Positions 4,001-5,638 of a DNA stretch of 5,638 nt are shown in pieces. Within the stretch, counting starts at the first letter, position 1. Each line of letters opens with the position of its first letter. Origin of the DNA: DATNBT01 sp964579765 (lineage in GTDB: Bacteria > Acidobacteriota > Vicinamibacteria > Vicinamibacterales > CAVVIG01); contig CAZOIK010000088.1 in NCBI GenBank assembly GCA_964579765.1, positions 1-5,638 of the forward strand, read 5' to 3'. A program made the position numbers and the translations under genes. The notes under the pieces are model-generated. The model saw only the letters and a program-made list of their open reading frames with translations, was not told where the DNA came from and ran no database searches.

Positions 4001-5638
4001 ATGTACAGCTTGCCCAAAAACGTCTACCGCGAGCGCATCGATTTTTCGAAAATCAAGACGACCGTTCCGATCCCGAACCTGATCGAGATCCAGAAGAAGT
4101 CCTACGAGCGCTTCCTGCAGATGAACCGTCTGCCGGCCGAGCGCGAGGACGCGGGTCTCCAGTCGGTCTTCAAGTCGGTGTTTCCGATCTCCGACTTCCG
4201 CGAGAACAGCTCGCTCGAGTTCATCGAGTACTCGATCGGCAACTGGGAGTGCAAGTGCGGCAAGCTGCAGGGCCTGCAGCACCTGCGCAAGCCGTGCAGC
4301 CAGTGCGGCCACGCGCTCGTCGCCGATCCGTACGGCGACCGCGAGGTGCTGTGCCCGCGCTGCGGCAAGGCGAACCAGGCGCGCGGCGACGTGTGCGACA
4401 TCTGCGGCAACACGGTCGCGCTCAAGCTGAAGTACGACGTGGACGAGTGCCAGGAGCACGGCATGACGTACGCCGTGCCGCTGAAGGTGACGATCCGCCT
4501 CGTCGTCTGGAACAAGGACCCGGAGACGGGCGTCAAGACCATCCGCGACATCAAGGAGCAGGAGGTCTACTTCGGCGACATCCCGCTGATGACGGAGAAC
4601 GGCACGTTCATCATCAACGGCACCGAGCGCGTCATCGTCTCGCAGTTGCACCGGTCGCCGGGCGCGTTCTTCCACTCGGAAGACAAGACGCTGTACATCG
4701 CGCAGATCATCCCGTACCGCGGCTCGTGGGTGGAGTTCGAGTACGACACCAAGAACCTGCTGTACGTCCGCATCGACCGCAAGCGGAAGTTCCTCGCGTC
4801 GGTGTTTCTGCGCGCGCTCGGCCTGCGCGGCGCGGACGAGATCATCCGCTCGTTCTACACCGTTGACAAGCTGCACCTGAAGAACGGCCAGATCTCGTGG
4901 GGCGTCGCCGACAGCCTCGTCGGGCTCCGCGCGGCGCGCGACATCGTCGTGCCGGGCGAGAACTTCACCGTGCAGTCGGGCAAGAAGATCACCAAGAACG
5001 CCGTCGAGGCGCTCAAGCGCGCGGCCGTCGAGGCGGTCGAGATCTCGGACGCGGAGCTCGAGGGCGCGTTCGCCGCGAGCGACGTCGTCGATCCCTCGAC
5101 CGGCGAAGTGATCCTCGAGGCCAACGAGCCGCTCGAGCCGCGCGTCATCTCGATGGCGCAGGAGAAGAACGTCGATCGCATCGACATCTTCTTCCCGGAG
5201 AAGGACGATGTCGGGCCGATCATCGGCGCGACGCTGAAGAAGGACCCGATCCACACGCACGAGGAAGCGCTCATCGAGATCTACCGGCGCCTGCGTCCCG
5301 GCGATCCGCCGACGCTCGACAGCAGCCGGTCGCTCTTCGAGAACATGTTCTTCAACCCGCAGAAGTACGACTTCTCGCGCGTCGGCCGCCTGAAGCTGAA
5401 CACGAAGCTCGGGCTGAACACGCCGCTCGACGAGAAGATCCTGCACCCGCAGGACTTCTACGAGGTGTTGAAGTACCTGTTGAAGCTCCGCCGCAACCCG
5501 GCCAACGTGGACGACATCGATCACCTCGGCAACCGGCGCGTGCGCTCGGTCGGCGAGCTGCTCGAGAACCAGTTCCGCATCGGCCTGGTCCGCATGGAGC
5601 GCGCGATCAAGGAGAAGATGTCGGTCTACCAGGAAATG
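4001..5638 (+). CDS. rpoB: DNA-directed RNA polymerase subunit beta, N-terminal 546 residues
   Basis: This is the catalytic beta subunit of RNA polymerase. The frame is open from ATG 4001 to the window end, so the gene is truncated on the right, just before the rifampicin-pocket region. GAGG (3989-3992) lies 8 nt before the start. Canonical blocks in order are IPNLIEIQKKSYERFLQ (24-40), YDVDECQEHGMTYAVPLKV (145-163), GDIPLMTENGTFIINGTERV (192-211), then SQLHRSPGAFF, PYRGSWVEFEYDTKNLLYVRID, a proteobacterial-type long lobe region (about 283-425), RRLRPGDPPT, SLFENMFF and DDIDHLGNRRVRSVGELLENQ (504-524). Between residues about 80 and 143, where E. coli beta passes directly from YRLGEP to the DVQEC block, there is an insertion with eight cysteines. 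The frame is intact on both sides, so it looks like a real domain and not an assembly error. Confidence 0.98.
   Translation, partial: MYSLPKNVYRERIDFSKIKTTVPIPNLIEIQKKSYERFLQMNRLPAEREDAGLQSVFKSVFPISDFRENSSLEFIEYSIGNWECKCGKLQGLQHLRKPCSQCGHALVADPYGDREVLCPRCGKANQARGDVCDICGNTVALKLKYDVDECQEHGMTYAVPLKVTIRLVVWNKDPETGVKTIRDIKEQEVYFGDIPLMTENGTFIINGTERVIVSQLHRSPGAFFHSEDKTLYIAQIIPYRGSWVEFEYDTKNLLYVRIDRKRKFLASVFLRALGLRGADEIIRSFYTVDKLHLKNGQISWGVADSLVGLRAARDIVVPGENFTVQSGKKITKNAVEALKRAAVEAVEISDAELEGAFAASDVVDPSTGEVILEANEPLEPRVISMAQEKNVDRIDIFFPEKDDVGPIIGATLKKDPIHTHEEALIEIYRRLRPGDPPTLDSSRSLFENMFFNPQKYDFSRVGRLKLNTKLGLNTPLDEKILHPQDFYEVLKYLLKLRRNPANVDDIDHLGNRRVRSVGELLENQFRIGLVRMERAIKEKMSVYQEM
4250..4405 (+). other. 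Cysteine-rich, probable double zinc-ribbon insertion in RpoB
   Basis: Residues 84-135 of RpoB carry C84-x-C86-G, C99-x-x-C102-G, C118-x-x-C121-G and C132-x-x-C135-G. Four pairs suit two four-cysteine zinc sites. The insertion occupies roughly residues 80-143, in the beta1/protrusion part of the subunit. E. coli and Bacillus beta lack it as far as I recall; I have the impression that Acidobacteriota have it. The first half has the C-x-C-G-K ... C-x-x-C-G pattern of the RpoC zinc-binding domain, with the same 12-residue gap. Zinc binding is inferred from the cysteine pattern. Confidence 0.7.

Noticed and set aside
4238..4429. Frameshift or chimeric assembly as explanation for the RpoB insert
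   Set aside because: The frame is continuous with canonical beta sequence on both sides, the insert has coherent cysteine knuckles, and base composition matches the flanks.
4249..4866. Plus-strand open frame in another phase inside rpoB
   Set aside because: It is an arginine/proline/alanine-rich shadow. The rpoB phase carries all the conserved polymerase blocks.
3536..5524. Very long open frame on the minus strand (662 codons) opposite rplL and rpoB
   Set aside because: It is the mirror of GC-biased codons in clearly conserved rplL and rpoB. Its predicted protein is an R/D/V/L-rich string without a recognisable domain, and it crosses the rplL-rpoB gap repeats.

Overview
The window is the ribosomal-protein/RNA-polymerase cluster of a high-GC bacterium. 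All genes are on the + strand, in the order tuf (3' part) - rpmG - tRNA-Trp(CCA) - secE - nusG - rplK - rplA - rplJ - rplL - rpoB (5' part). Every gene is identified from conserved family sequence. The strong G/C third-position bias and a cysteine-rich insert near the N-terminus of RpoB suggest an Acidobacteriota-type organism. That taxonomic guess rests on memory of the family and is moderate at best.

Layout. Positions 1-1109 hold the end of EF-Tu, the small zinc-type L33 gene (too short for most ORF callers), a complete tRNA-Trp with encoded CCA, and the SecE translocon subunit. Positions 1106-2895 hold NusG, L11 and L1, tightly packed except for an 85-nt gap before rplA. That gap carries a UUCG-capped helix resembling the base of the 23S rRNA L1 stalk, so it is a candidate L1 autoregulatory site. 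Positions 2895-3899 hold L10 and L7/L12. rplJ starts inside the rplA stop codon, so there is no space for the usual leader bound by L10. Positions 4001-5638 hold the first 546 codons of rpoB. No promoter and no U-tract terminator is visible, so the window probably lies inside one or more long transcripts.

The two larger gaps in the second half (rplJ-rplL and rplL-rpoB) are not plain spacers. Each holds perfect GC-rich palindromes flanked by GTAG (or GGAG) heads, like the REP elements associated with RAYT transposases. In the rplJ-rplL gap two such units face each other. They differ only at loop positions and at one compensatory base pair, and together they can fold in two mutually exclusive ways. 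The upstream unit includes the rplJ stop codon.

The other notable feature is in RpoB. Around residues 80-143, between two canonical blocks, there is an insertion with eight cysteines in four pairs. The first half has the same cysteine spacing as the zinc-binding domain of the partner subunit RpoC.

Functionally the set is coherent: translation elongation (EF-Tu, tRNA-Trp), the GTPase-associated centre and stalks (L11, L10, L7/L12, L1), L33, protein export (SecE), transcription elongation (NusG) and the polymerase core (beta).
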